Source: Brumimicrobium ulvae (GTDB taxonomy: Bacteria > Bacteroidota > Bacteroidia > Flavobacteriales_D > Crocinitomicaceae). Taken from it: a DNA stretch of 64,000 nucleotides. The DNA lies in assembly GCF_947504225.1 (NCBI RefSeq), contig NZ_CANNGT010000013.1, positions 16,405 through 80,404 of the forward strand, written 5' to 3'. How positions within the stretch are numbered: position 1 is the first letter of the stretch; the number at the start of each line of letters is the position of its first letter. Shown one piece after another: positions 28,575-37,315 of this stretch. A program made the position numbers and the translations under genes. The notes beneath the pieces were generated by a model, which had not been told where the DNA came from, made no database searches, and saw only the letters and a list, made by a program, of their open reading frames with translations.

Positions 28575-29350
28575 GCTTTACCTTTGATGGTTTTTAAAAA
28601 GGCACTTACTCTATTGCGAGCAACAGGGAGTTCAACATCGTTCTTTAACAAAACTGAATATCCGTCTTCACTGATGTATTCTTTGATCATATCCAAGTTG
28701 ATGATATAGGATTTGTGGATTCGGTAAAACTTTAGGGAGTTTAAAATCTCTTCGTACACTTTTAATGTTCTGGTATCTAGGTAACGTGTACCATCTTTAA
28801 AGTAAATCATGGAACAATTCCCACTAGCTTCGAGATAGGCAATATTATCATCTTCAACAATTTTCACTCCTTTAGTATGGGAAATAGCAATGCGGTTGGT
28901 TGCTTTATTGTGTATTAAACGATCGGCCAAATTTTGAAGTGCGTTGAAGTAATTATCGTAGTTTTCAGGGTGCTTTGTGAATGTCTCTTTGGTAGCAATG
29001 AGCTTGTCAACAGCTGTTCTTAAATCATCTTCGTCTATGGGTTTTAAAATGTAATGTACAGCATTGGTTTGAAAAGCACGAATGGCATAATCTTTAAAAG
29101 CAGTAACGAAAACAACTAAGAAATTTCTGTTCTCCAATCGCTCCAAAAGGTCAAATCCTTCTGAACCACTGGGCATTCTAATGTCCAAAAAAACAACATC
29201 TGGCTGTGCGCTTTTAATGATACTTTCAGCTTCATCTATATCACCTGCTTCGCCTATTACATCAATTTCAGGACAATAATTTTCTAGCATGATTGCCAGG
29301 TTCTTTCTTGCTAAGTCTTCATCATCTACAATAATTGCGCGTAGTTCCAT
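28571..29350 (-). CDS. LytTR-family response regulator
   Basis: A 259-aa DNA-binding regulator. A receiver domain (residues 1-120) has the acidic pocket DDED and phospho-acceptor Asp in VVFLDIRMPSGSEG. A LytTR domain (about 150-255) carries the motif YLEASGNCSMIYFKDG and ends with RIHKSYIINLDMI and PVARNR. It is first in the operon and overlaps its sensor kinase partner by 4 bp. LytTR proteins bind direct repeats in target promoters, often including their own. Confidence 0.95.
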   Translation of the reverse strand: MELRAIIVDDEDLARKNLAIMLENYCPEIDVIGEAGDIDEAESIIKSAQPDVVFLDIRMPSGSEGFDLLERLENRNFLVVFVTAFKDYAIRAFQTNAVHYILKPIDEDDLRTAVDKLIATKETFTKHPENYDNYFNALQNLADRLIHNKATNRIAISHTKGVKIVEDDNIAYLEASGNCSMIYFKDGTRYLDTRTLKVYEEILNSLKFYRIHKSYIINLDMIKEYISEDGYSVLLKNDVELPVARNRVSAFLKTIKGKA

Positions 29351-29416
29351 TTTTCGTTTGTTTTGAACTAAAATAAGAATAATTTAAGATTAAATAATTG
29401 ATAAGAAATTTTTTCT

Positions 29417-29469
29417 CATGTAAAGTAAGTGTAAGATGAATGCATTTGATGCAATTTTCACTTTACATG
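29417..29469. repeat. Nested inverted repeat upstream of the LytTR operon
   Basis: CATGTAAAGT (29417-29426) and ACTTTACATG (29460-29469) are a perfect 10-bp inverted pair. Inside it TGCAT-TTG-ATGCA forms a second perfect hairpin. It lies about 70 bp before the regulator start and could be an operator or a leader structure. Confidence 0.5.
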
Positions 29470-29586
29470 TTTCCGTTGGTTTACTGAAATAATCCGTTGA
29501 ATCAATGGTTAGGTGTGTTAAGGTTTTTGAATCTGAAGATTAGTTCTTAAAGCTTATATTGATAATGAATTCTTAAAATTATAGTT

Positions 29587-29798
29587 ATGAAAAATCAATA
29601 CAAAAATCAGATGAGCGTAGATCTTTGGGTGTTTAATGATAATGGCAATTAATGTGCCGAAATTTCAACGAATTGAATTACAGTGGAGAAATAGAGGTTT
29701 TCGTCTTTAACAATTGGAGGTTCGTCTAATAATTGGAGCTTTAGTTCTTTATAATAAAAGCACCTGTTACTTTTGTTATAGAACCAAACTTAAAACTG
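29587..29798 (+). pseudogene. Possible broken upstream part of the next reading frame
   Basis: Two short frames read like protein. One is 21 codons from 29587 (VDLWVFNDNGN). The other is 25 codons from 29652 (NFNELNYSGEIEVFVFNNW) in the same frame as the gene at 29799. Four in-frame stop codons separate them from it (two adjacent at 29727-29732, one at 29742). After the last stop the frame reads KAPVTFVIEPNLKLM straight into that gene. This would fit a decayed longer gene, but chance is possible. Confidence 0.25.
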
Positions 29799-30068
29799 AT
29801 GCTAGCTCCTAATGTGAATTCACCAGATGCACCAAAGGTAAAATTGATCTCAAATAAGTTGATTATTGAGACATCAATTAATTCGAAATTTAATTATGCC
29901 CTTTCTAAACCCGATGGTTCTGTTCTTCAAAAAGGAATTTTTGAAGAAGAGGTTGAATTAAATATCGAAGCGTTAGAAGCATCCAATTGTATGCAATTAG
30001 ATCTATTCGACGGAAACCAACATTTCACTTATAACTTTGTTGTTCCAAAATCTGATTCAAAAGAGTAA
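29799..30068 (+). CDS. Small hypothetical protein
   Basis: An 89-aa frame from ATG 29799, with alternating polar and hydrophobic residues (KLISNKLIIETSINSKFNY, DGSVLQKGIF) suggesting a small beta-sandwich, reminiscent of the T9SS sorting-domain fold but without the YPNP motif. The frame is open further upstream to 29745 with protein-like content. Its last 44 bp overlap the convergent alpha/beta hydrolase gene. It is either a small gene or the 3' end of a broken one. Confidence 0.45.
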   Translation: MLAPNVNSPDAPKVKLISNKLIIETSINSKFNYALSKPDGSVLQKGIFEEEVELNIEALEASNCMQLDLFDGNQHFTYNFVVPKSDSKE

Positions 30069-30801
30069 CTACTTCATCAGTTGATTCATCATGACCCATA
30101 TGGCCAATATCTTTGATGAGTCTATAATTAACCCCTGTTTTTTCTGCTGTTTTCAGCATGTCTCCTGCGTCAATTAATGGATCAAATTCACCTTGAATTA
30201 CATGTGCCTTTTTTCCTAATATTTTCAAAACTCCTGTTTTATCTTCACGGTCCCGCATGGCATATAAGGTCTGAACAATTGCTTCTTCATCCATGTTGTA
30301 AGCGTCTTCGATGAGGTGATTGATTTGCGTTTCAAATCGTTCAGGTTTATGATAAAGACTAGGAATTGCTTCTTTTAAAAATAAAATCTTACTGTACTGT
30401 ACAATTTTAGCGACTCTATTTCTATCGGATTTCTTAGCAAGTGGGTCTGCCCATGGATGAGAATGCAGTAAAACAACTTGGTTCAGTTTTAGATGCTCAT
30501 CTTCTGCAAGGTGCAGGGCTGTGTAGCCTCCCAACGAATGACCAACAATTGAAAATTTCTCGATGCCTATATGTTCCAGGGTGATCTTTACCCACTGGGT
30601 AATGAGTTCCAGACTTAAATCTTCTTTGGGAAGTATTGATTCTCCATGACCTGGAAGTTCAATGCAAATGGCTTTAATGTTTGGTAAGCCCTGAATTACC
30701 TTGCGCCACATGGCATTGCTTTCCAAAAAGCCATGCAAAAAAACAACAGGATAGCCTTCCCCGACTATCCTGTAATTTAATGTGTTTAAATTCTTATTCA
30801 T
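30025..30801 (-). CDS. Alpha/beta-fold hydrolase
   Basis: A 258-aa soluble hydrolase. The oxyanion region VVFLHGFLESNAMW, the nucleophile elbow VGHSLGGY (Ser near residue 90), an acid position in GEFDPLID and the catalytic His in IGHMGHDES are all visible. The substrate cannot be read from sequence. It starts on the last base of the pepP-like gene stop region, so the two are co-transcribed. Its 3' end overlaps the convergent small gene. Confidence 0.9.
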   Translation of the reverse strand: MNKNLNTLNYRIVGEGYPVVFLHGFLESNAMWRKVIQGLPNIKAICIELPGHGESILPKEDLSLELITQWVKITLEHIGIEKFSIVGHSLGGYTALHLAEDEHLKLNQVVLLHSHPWADPLAKKSDRNRVAKIVQYSKILFLKEAIPSLYHKPERFETQINHLIEDAYNMDEEAIVQTLYAMRDREDKTGVLKILGKKAHVIQGEFDPLIDAGDMLKTAEKTGVNYRLIKDIGHMGHDESTDEVVTLLNQILEQQSYK

Positions 30802-32093
30802 TAGCTATTCATGTAGTCTTCAACTTCATCTGCTTCTAAAGGTAAACCTGGCATCATGTTGATGGGGGCTCCTTTTTCTTGAACAATTAAGTCATCCTCT
30901 AAACGTATTCCTAAACCTTCTTCCGGAATGTAGATTCCTGGTTCACATGTAAATACCATTCCTGCTTGGATGGGTTTGTGGTATAACCCTGAATCATGAG
31001 TGTCTAATCCAATAAAGTGAGATGTTCCGTGCATAAAGTATTTTTTATATGCAGGCCAGTTTGGATCCTGATTTTTAATGTCAGTTTTATCGATTAATTT
31101 AAGTTTTAGCAATTGTTCTTGCATCAACAATCCTACTTCTTTATGATATTCTGGAATTAAAGTTCCTGGAACAAGTAGTTTTTCCGCTTCTTTTTTTACA
31201 TGAAGAACAGCATTGTAAACTTCTTTTTGACGCGGTGTGTATTTACCGTTTACGGGTACAGAACGCGTTTGATCTGCTGCGTAATTAGCATATTTTGCAC
31301 CAAAGTCCATTAGAATCACCTCTCCATCTTTACATTCTTGATTGTTTTCAATGTAATGTAAAACACAAGCGTTTTTCCCAGATGCAATAATTGGGGTATA
31401 TGCAAATCCGTTGGAGCGATTTCTAATGAATTCGTGGATGATCTCTGCTTCAATTTCATGTTCCCATACTCCTGGTTTGATGAACTTTAATACACGCTTG
31501 TAGGCTTTTTCTGTAATATCACAAGCAGTCTGCATTAAATCTAATTCGATGTCCTCCTTAACACTGCGGATTTCATGCAAAATAGGGGCGCTTTTATGTA
31601 CTTGATGTGCTGGATAACGTTTTTTACATTCAATGATGAATCGGTCTTCTCGTGTTTGCGTTTCAGTGTTTGCACGTAAATGTTCGTTGGTATTGAAATA
31701 AATACCTTCAGCTTCCGCCATCATGCTATTGAAGATCGTATCAAATTGATCTAACCAATATACCGTTTTTATTCCAGCGGTTTCAAATGCTGCCTCTTTG
31801 GTTAACTTCTCACCCTCCCAAACGGCTATGTGATCGTTTGTTTCTTTTAAGAATAAAACTTCACGGTGCTTTTCATCTGATGCGTTAGGAAACAATACTA
31901 AAATGCTTTCTTCTTGATCAACTCCCGATAAATAAAAAATATCTCTGTGTTGCTCAAATGGCATTGTGCTATCTGCACTTATTGGGTATATGTCGTTAGA
32001 GTTAAATACCGCAACCGTATTTTCCTTCATTCTTTTTGTGAATTTTGCGCGGTTTCTCTCAAATAATCTTTTGTCTATTCTTTCGTATTTCAT
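30801..32093 (-). CDS. Xaa-Pro aminopeptidase (M24B family)
   Basis: An aminopeptidase P-type metalloprotease that removes N-terminal residues preceding proline. The 430-aa product has an N-terminal creatinase-like domain and a pita-bread domain with the five metal ligands: the two Asp in LMDFGAKYANYAADQTRS, His in HGTSHFIGLDTHD, and Glu in CEPGIYIPEEG and IRLEDD. I chose ATG 32093 (MKYERIDKRLF), the usual family start; the frame also allows ATG 32132, adding 13 residues. Confidence 0.93.
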   Translation of the reverse strand: MKYERIDKRLFERNRAKFTKRMKENTVAVFNSNDIYPISADSTMPFEQHRDIFYLSGVDQEESILVLFPNASDEKHREVLFLKETNDHIAVWEGEKLTKEAAFETAGIKTVYWLDQFDTIFNSMMAEAEGIYFNTNEHLRANTETQTREDRFIIECKKRYPAHQVHKSAPILHEIRSVKEDIELDLMQTACDITEKAYKRVLKFIKPGVWEHEIEAEIIHEFIRNRSNGFAYTPIIASGKNACVLHYIENNQECKDGEVILMDFGAKYANYAADQTRSVPVNGKYTPRQKEVYNAVLHVKKEAEKLLVPGTLIPEYHKEVGLLMQEQLLKLKLIDKTDIKNQDPNWPAYKKYFMHGTSHFIGLDTHDSGLYHKPIQAGMVFTCEPGIYIPEEGLGIRLEDDLIVQEKGAPINMMPGLPLEADEVEDYMNS

Positions 32094-32227
32094 TGGTTTG
32101 TATTTTTTACTTATTGCTAATGTTAAGCGCATTTGTATTGTGTTTGGGCAAGATATAAAATCTAGTGGGGAATTTAAAGAAATGTGGTCTTTTTATCACT
32201 ACGTAAATAGATTACGTTCTGCACTTG

Positions 32228-32235
32228 TAAGTTTG
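32228..32235 (+). promoter_or_regulatory. Putative -7 promoter element
   Basis: TAAGTTTG matches TAnnTTTG 24 bp before the ATG at 32259. No well-spaced TTG is evident upstream. Confidence 0.35.
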
Positions 32236-32258
32236 TCATGTAATTAAAAACAAGAGAT

Positions 32259-32576
32259 ATGAAAAATGCTTTTAGAAATATGACGATTCAGCACATTCAA
32301 ATTGAAGAACGTACACAGTTGGCCGAGGTTGAAGTTCAATTTGTTCAAGATAAAGTGTTTATTGAAACAGTATTGGTTTTAGGCCCTACAGAATTAAACC
32401 AACTTTTCGCAAAATTAAATAGTCAAGGTGTTTCCATTGATCTAAGCGAAGATTTTGAGTATTATTCAACACCTCAAGGAATGTTGTATACTTTAAACTT
32501 CAGCAAACGAAATTGGGACCAAATTGAAATTGAATACTTTTCACCAAAGCAACCGGTGAGACAAATCAGAGCTTAG
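32259..32576 (+). CDS. Hypothetical protein
   Basis: A 105-aa cytoplasmic protein without recognised domains. It has two beta-strand-like segments near the start (AEVEVQFVQDKVFIETVLVL), a helix, and a basic C-terminus (KQPVRQIRA). It is a single gene behind a promoter-like element, and its last 4 bp overlap the convergent flippase gene. Coding is supported by a clean frame and normal composition. Confidence 0.7.
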   Translation: MKNAFRNMTIQHIQIEERTQLAEVEVQFVQDKVFIETVLVLGPTELNQLFAKLNSQGVSIDLSEDFEYYSTPQGMLYTLNFSKRNWDQIEIEYFSPKQPVRQIRA

Positions 32577-34018
32577 GCTTCTGCCTTAGATTTCAGTAAT
32601 CCTAAAATGTCTTTAATATTAATTAGTTTGAGGAGGAAGAGTAGAAGTACGCCGATAATAATCGTTGTAATTAAACTCCAAAGCACTCCAAACTTTTCGT
32701 TTAGGATGAATGCGGTGAAAGTATAGATTCCGGCCAGAATACAAACCCGAATGATGGTTGGCCAATGAATAGAAAATTGAAAAACTTTCATCACTAATCC
32801 TAGTTGCAATAAAGCAGTTGCAGATTGCGTAATTACGGTTGCAATTGCAGCACCCTCAGCCTCCATTCTTGGAATTAAAATAAGGTTTAGACCGATGTTT
32901 ACTCCAATTCCAATAAGTGCCATCCTATTGAGTAAACGTAAACTATTGTTTGCTGTTAAAAGTGTTCCAAAAACATGAGAAAGTGAAAGGGGAATGAAAC
33001 TCAGAATTAGCCATATAAAGACCTGGCTTGAAGCATCTATATTGTTTTTGTAGATCAGCGAAATGGTCAGCTCGGAATTGATGGCTAACCCTACACCGAC
33101 CACAATAGCAACCCCGGTCAATAGTTTTCCCGCCATTTGAAGAATAGGTTGAATGATAACTTTTTCACTAATCATGCGAGAAAACATTGGAAGTAGAATT
33201 CCTGCCACTAAAAAGGCAAACATATTTACGGCATCTAATAACCTAAAACCTTGGGCGTAAATTCCTGCTTGTTCTTTTCCATTGGGCAGCATTCTTTCAA
33301 TCATCACTGAATCCATTCGTGTATAGAGCATCATAAGTAGAATCAGAATGGCAAACGGTGTGCTTTTTTTTAGAATGGCAATCGAGAATACTTTGTTGGC
33401 TTTTATTCGGATTTTTCCAATTTTCACCCAAGTCAATAATAATCCAACGATCAAAGTTGATGCATAAGCAAAGGTTTGAGCGTAAATGAACCATTCTATT
33501 CTGAATGCTTGTGAGGTAAAACTTCCATAAATTAGTAACAGTGAAATGATGATTAGCAATAAACGATCGAGAATAGAGAGTAAAGCATCAATTTTAAACA
33601 AATGAAGTCCTGCGAAATTACTTCTAAGGTACAGGATCAGCCCAGCTAGAATTTGATTGAACACAAAAAAACTCAACAAATACATTTCTTGATCAGAATA
33701 CCCAACAATCAAAGCAAAACCGATGGTGATAATGAGGTATAGAATACCCAACATCATTTTTAGTCCTAGGTATGAACCGATATATTTTGTTAGTGAGGTG
33801 GGGTGTTGGGCTGTGTTTTTGGTGTTATAATTCGTAACTCCAATGTCGAGAAATATATTGAATAAGAAAGAAAAATTAAGCAAGGAAAAGTACATTCCAT
33901 AGGATTCAGATCCAACTATATTTTGCACTTGAACATCTATCCCAAAAATGTAGAATGGTTTGATGAGCACATTCAATAGGATGATGAATAATAAATTGCC
34001 GAGGAATTTCTTTTGCAT
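32573..34018 (-). CDS. Wzx-like polysaccharide flippase (MATE/MOP superfamily)
   Basis: A 481-aa integral membrane protein with about 12-14 helices and a Lys-rich start (MQKKFLGN). The first repeat holds GSESYGMYFSLLNFSFLFN and DIGVTNYNTK, the pattern of lipid-linked oligosaccharide flippases. Such proteins move undecaprenyl-linked sugars or capsule units across the inner membrane. No glycosyltransferases are nearby, so it is outside a typical polysaccharide cluster. Confidence 0.88.
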   Translation of the reverse strand: MQKKFLGNLLFIILLNVLIKPFYIFGIDVQVQNIVGSESYGMYFSLLNFSFLFNIFLDIGVTNYNTKNTAQHPTSLTKYIGSYLGLKMMLGILYLIITIGFALIVGYSDQEMYLLSFFVFNQILAGLILYLRSNFAGLHLFKIDALLSILDRLLLIIISLLLIYGSFTSQAFRIEWFIYAQTFAYASTLIVGLLLTWVKIGKIRIKANKVFSIAILKKSTPFAILILLMMLYTRMDSVMIERMLPNGKEQAGIYAQGFRLLDAVNMFAFLVAGILLPMFSRMISEKVIIQPILQMAGKLLTGVAIVVGVGLAINSELTISLIYKNNIDASSQVFIWLILSFIPLSLSHVFGTLLTANNSLRLLNRMALIGIGVNIGLNLILIPRMEAEGAAIATVITQSATALLQLGLVMKVFQFSIHWPTIIRVCILAGIYTFTAFILNEKFGVLWSLITTIIIGVLLLFLLKLINIKDILGLLKSKAEA

Positions 34019-34046
34019 GCAAGGACTTCTTATTTTTAAGCCAAGA

Positions 34047-34054
34047 CAAATATA
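34047..34054 (-). promoter_or_regulatory. Putative -7 promoter element for the flippase gene
   Basis: On the minus strand TATATTTG matches TAnnTTTG about 30 bp before the ATG at 34018. The upstream TTG element is not clear. Confidence 0.35.
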
Positions 34055-34150
34055 ATAAAAGGAATGATTAAGATTTTACTCTTTCTCAGAACTATGTGAA
34101 CCAAGTAGATGAAAGAAGTGTTATTAATATATAAACCTTAACTTTATAAT

Positions 34151-35527
34151 ATGGAGCATGAGCAAATAACAGAATTGATAAAAGCACAGAATATTTTCTT
34201 CAATACGAATTCGACAAAGGAGATAAAGTTTAGAGTGAAACAACTCAAGCAATTAAAAACTGCTTTGAAGAGTAATGAAGAGAAAATGTACAAAGCAATT
34301 TACAATGATTTTAAAAAATCAAATTTTGATGCTTTTACCAATGAGTTAGCGTTGGTGTATTTAGACATTGACGAGGCTGTTTCCAAAGTGCAAAAATGGT
34401 CCAAACGAAAGCGGGTAAGAACTAACTTATTGAATTTTCCAGCGAAGAGTTATATCTATCCAGAGCCTTTAGGGACTTGCTTGGTAATTGGAGCATGGAA
34501 TTATCCTATTCAACTTTCTTTTGCTCCAGTTGTGGCTGCAATTGCTGCTGGAAACACCGTGGTGTTAAAGCCCAGTGAGGTGCCTTCTGAAACAAGCAAT
34601 ATTATTGCAGAAATTGTCAATTCTAATTTTGAGTCATCATTTTTCCATGTTGTTGAAGGAGGGGTTGAGGTCACCACAGATTTGCTAAGCATGAAGTGGG
34701 ATAAGATCTTTTTTACGGGAAGCATAAAGGTGGGGAGAATTGTTTATCAAGCTGCTGCAAAACACTTAACGCCGGTAACTTTGGAGCTGGGAGGGAAGAG
34801 TCCAGCATTTGTTTCTAAAAACTGCAATCTAGATGTTGCCGTGAACAGAATTGTCTGGGGGAAATTTTTGAATGCTGGTCAAACTTGTATTGCTCCAGAT
34901 TATATTTTGGTTGAATCTTCAATTCAAGATGAGTTTTTACAAAAAATGAAGAACAGAATTCTAGAAATGGATTTTGCATTGAAGAATGAAAATTATGTTC
35001 AGATCATCAATGACGCCAATTATGATCGTCTTAAAGGACTGATTGATGAAGAAAAGGTATACTTTGCCGGTGATTTTGATCCAGCCACGCGATATTTTCC
35101 GCCTGTGTTGATGAAGAATGTTGATTTCTCTGATCGGATCATGGAAGATGAAATTTTTGGTCCTATTTTACCGGTTATTCCTTATGAAGATTTGTCTTGG
35201 GCCATTCATCAGGTGAAAAAACAGCCTAAACCTCTGGCGTGCTATATGTTTTCAAACAACAGTTCATACAAAACCAGAATTATTGATGAAATTTCCTTTG
35301 GTGGAGGGGCTGTAAATGATACAATCATGCATATTGCAAACAGTCAATTGCCTTTTGGTGGGGTAGGAACTAGTGGAATGGGAAGTTACCATGGAAAGGC
35401 TGGGTTTGATACTTTTACACACCATAAAAGTATTTTAAATAAGGTAACTTGGTTGGACCCAAGTGTGAAATACCCACCTTATTCACCCAAGAAATTAAAA
35501 CTGATCCGCTGGATTATGGGAGTGTAA
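34151..35527 (+). CDS. Aldehyde dehydrogenase (class 3-like)
   Basis: A 458-aa NAD(P)-dependent aldehyde dehydrogenase. Visible motifs are the cofactor loop FFTGSIKVG, LELGGKSPAFV with the general-base Glu, NAGQTCIAPDYI with the catalytic Cys, and EIFGPILPV. The length and the C-terminal FTHHKSILNK resemble the class 3 group acting on fatty or aromatic aldehydes. It is a single gene that abuts the convergent thioesterase gene. Confidence 0.93.
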   Translation: MEHEQITELIKAQNIFFNTNSTKEIKFRVKQLKQLKTALKSNEEKMYKAIYNDFKKSNFDAFTNELALVYLDIDEAVSKVQKWSKRKRVRTNLLNFPAKSYIYPEPLGTCLVIGAWNYPIQLSFAPVVAAIAAGNTVVLKPSEVPSETSNIIAEIVNSNFESSFFHVVEGGVEVTTDLLSMKWDKIFFTGSIKVGRIVYQAAAKHLTPVTLELGGKSPAFVSKNCNLDVAVNRIVWGKFLNAGQTCIAPDYILVESSIQDEFLQKMKNRILEMDFALKNENYVQIINDANYDRLKGLIDEEKVYFAGDFDPATRYFPPVLMKNVDFSDRIMEDEIFGPILPVIPYEDLSWAIHQVKKQPKPLACYMFSNNSSYKTRIIDEISFGGGAVNDTIMHIANSQLPFGGVGTSGMGSYHGKAGFDTFTHHKSILNKVTWLDPSVKYPPYSPKKLKLIRWIMGV

Positions 35528-35938
35528 TTAAGGTGTCCAGTCCTTGTCAGAAATATGTACAGTGCCTTTAAAAAGCGCAATCGTTTTCTGGTCTTGATTG
35601 CAAACGGTAACTTGATAAACACCAATGGTTTTTCCTCTGTTTAATTCTTTGCAGGTAGCGACTAAAATGTCCCCAGTTTTTGCAGGGCGAGTGTGTGAAA
35701 TAGAGGTTTCTATACTCACGCATTGTTTTCCGTGTGCGTTTGCAGCGAATGCTAAAGCCGAATCTGCAAGGCTGTAGGATATGCCTCCATGGGCAATTAA
35801 AAAACCGTTGACCATTTCTGGAACAACGGTTGTTTTTAATATTGAATAACCGGGTTTAATATCTACAACTTCAATGTTCATCCATTGAGAAAAAGCATCT
35901 TTTTCCATCATTTTTTGAACAATTGATTTGGCCTCCAT
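35528..35938 (-). CDS. PaaI-family hotdog thioesterase
   Basis: A 136-aa hotdog-fold protein with the acyl-CoA thioesterase segments NGFLIAHGGISYSLADSA and VSIETSISHTRPAKTGDILVA. PaaI relieves stalled acyl-CoA in the phenylacetate pathway, but many homologues are general acyl-CoA thioesterases and no paa genes are nearby. It lies 10 bp after the unknown gene at 35949, in a run nadC-unknown-thioesterase. Confidence 0.88.
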   Translation of the reverse strand: MEAKSIVQKMMEKDAFSQWMNIEVVDIKPGYSILKTTVVPEMVNGFLIAHGGISYSLADSALAFAANAHGKQCVSIETSISHTRPAKTGDILVATCKELNRGKTIGVYQVTVCNQDQKTIALFKGTVHISDKDWTP

Positions 35939-35948
35939 AGGTTATTAA

Positions 35949-36428
35949 TTAATCGACAAAGGCTCTGTTCATCAAAGCGATAAGTGCAATGCCAACAATG
36001 AAAACATTTGTTGCCAAATCTTCTTCCATCACAGCTCCTGTTTCATCTGCACCACTGATTTCATGGACAAGGAAAGAAAGCATCATGGGTTGATTACATA
36101 GACTATTGATTAAGTCTTCATCATCGGTTTCCATATATTCATCTAAGGTTTGAATATATTCCTCTTGAAACTCATCGATAATTGTTTCGTCAATTTTTTT
36201 CATTTTAACGCCTTGCATCGCTGCTGCTTCAGAAAAAATATTGAAATAATAAATAAGATAATCCAAAAGACTATCATTTTCATATTCAATTGCGGAAGAT
36301 AAAATGTATCCAACAAAAACATCTTGTGCAAGTACATGCGTTTCAGATAGTTTTTCTAAACTGTCTTCGGTTAATCCATCAATTTTCAGAACTGCTTCTG
36401 TAATGTATTTCTCTGTAATTTGTGCCAT
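35949..36428 (-). CDS. Hypothetical acidic protein between nadC and the thioesterase
   Basis: A 159-aa acidic protein without signal peptide. The middle is helical, and the end has one hydrophobic stretch (NVFIVGIALIALMNRAFVD) that could be a buried helix or a tail anchor. I recognise no family. It is spaced 10 bp from each neighbour, so it is part of the nadC transcription unit. Confidence 0.75.
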   Translation of the reverse strand: MAQITEKYITEAVLKIDGLTEDSLEKLSETHVLAQDVFVGYILSSAIEYENDSLLDYLIYYFNIFSEAAAMQGVKMKKIDETIIDEFQEEYIQTLDEYMETDDEDLINSLCNQPMMLSFLVHEISGADETGAVMEEDLATNVFIVGIALIALMNRAFVD

Positions 36429-36438
36429 TCTTTAATTG

Positions 36439-37275
36439 TTAAGAGTAAATTGCTTTTAGACTTAAATCCATTGATTTAACAGAGTGTGTAAGTGCTCCAG
36501 AAGAAATGTACTGGATTCCAGTTTCTGCATAACCACGAATGTTGTCTTTGGTTATTCCTCCCGACGCTTCTGTTTCAATAGTGTTTGGTATTTTAGGAAG
36601 AACAGCTTTGATTTGCTCTGGTGTAAAATTGTCGAGCATAATTCGATCAACATTTCCTACTGCTAAAACTTCATCAAGCTCTTTCTCATCACGAACTTCA
36701 ATTTCAATCTTGATGTCCAAATTATTTTTTTTGAGGTAATTATTTGCACTCACGATTGATTTTTCAATTCCCCCAGCGTAATCAATATGGTTGTCTTTTA
36801 TCATGATCATATCATACAATCCAAAACGGTGATTGTGCCCTCCTCCAATTTTCACAGCCCATTTTTCTAAGGCACGAATTCCTGGAGTGGTTTTACGTGT
36901 GTCTAGGAGTTTAGCATGTGTTCCTGCAATACTGTCAACAATCGATCTTGTTTGTGTTGCAATTGCACTCATGCGCTGCATGAAATTAAGGACTAAGCGT
37001 TCAGTAGCAAGAATTGATCTGGATTTACCTTCGATTTCGAAAACGATATCACCGAACTTTACTTTTTCACCATCCTGAATATACTGGGTGATTTTTAGCG
37101 TGGGATCGTAATGATGGAAAATCTTTTCAGCAAGTTCAACTCCAGCAATTACTCCATCGTCTTTTACAAGTAATTTTGCTTTCCCTACTGCATTTTCAGG
37201 TACACAAGAAAGTGAAGTGTGGTCTCCATTTCCTAAATCTTCTTTAAATGCAAATTTTATTATTTCGTCAATCAT
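36439..37275 (-). CDS. nadC: NadC, nicotinate-nucleotide pyrophosphorylase (carboxylating)
   Basis: NadC converts quinolinate and PRPP to nicotinate mononucleotide in de novo NAD synthesis. The 278-aa product carries the family segments RKTTPGIRALEKWAVKIGGG, HNHRFGLYDMIMIKDNH, and EASGGITKDNIRGYAETG with the C-terminal DLSLKAI. The length is normal. nadA and nadB are not in the window. It is the first gene of a three-gene run with the unknown protein and the thioesterase. Confidence 0.96.
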   Translation of the reverse strand: MIDEIIKFAFKEDLGNGDHTSLSCVPENAVGKAKLLVKDDGVIAGVELAEKIFHHYDPTLKITQYIQDGEKVKFGDIVFEIEGKSRSILATERLVLNFMQRMSAIATQTRSIVDSIAGTHAKLLDTRKTTPGIRALEKWAVKIGGGHNHRFGLYDMIMIKDNHIDYAGGIEKSIVSANNYLKKNNLDIKIEIEVRDEKELDEVLAVGNVDRIMLDNFTPEQIKAVLPKIPNTIETEASGGITKDNIRGYAETGIQYISSGALTHSVKSMDLSLKAIYS

Positions 37276-37315
37276 GGTACAAAATTAATTAGAAAAATGG
37301 ATTGCCCTCTTTTGC

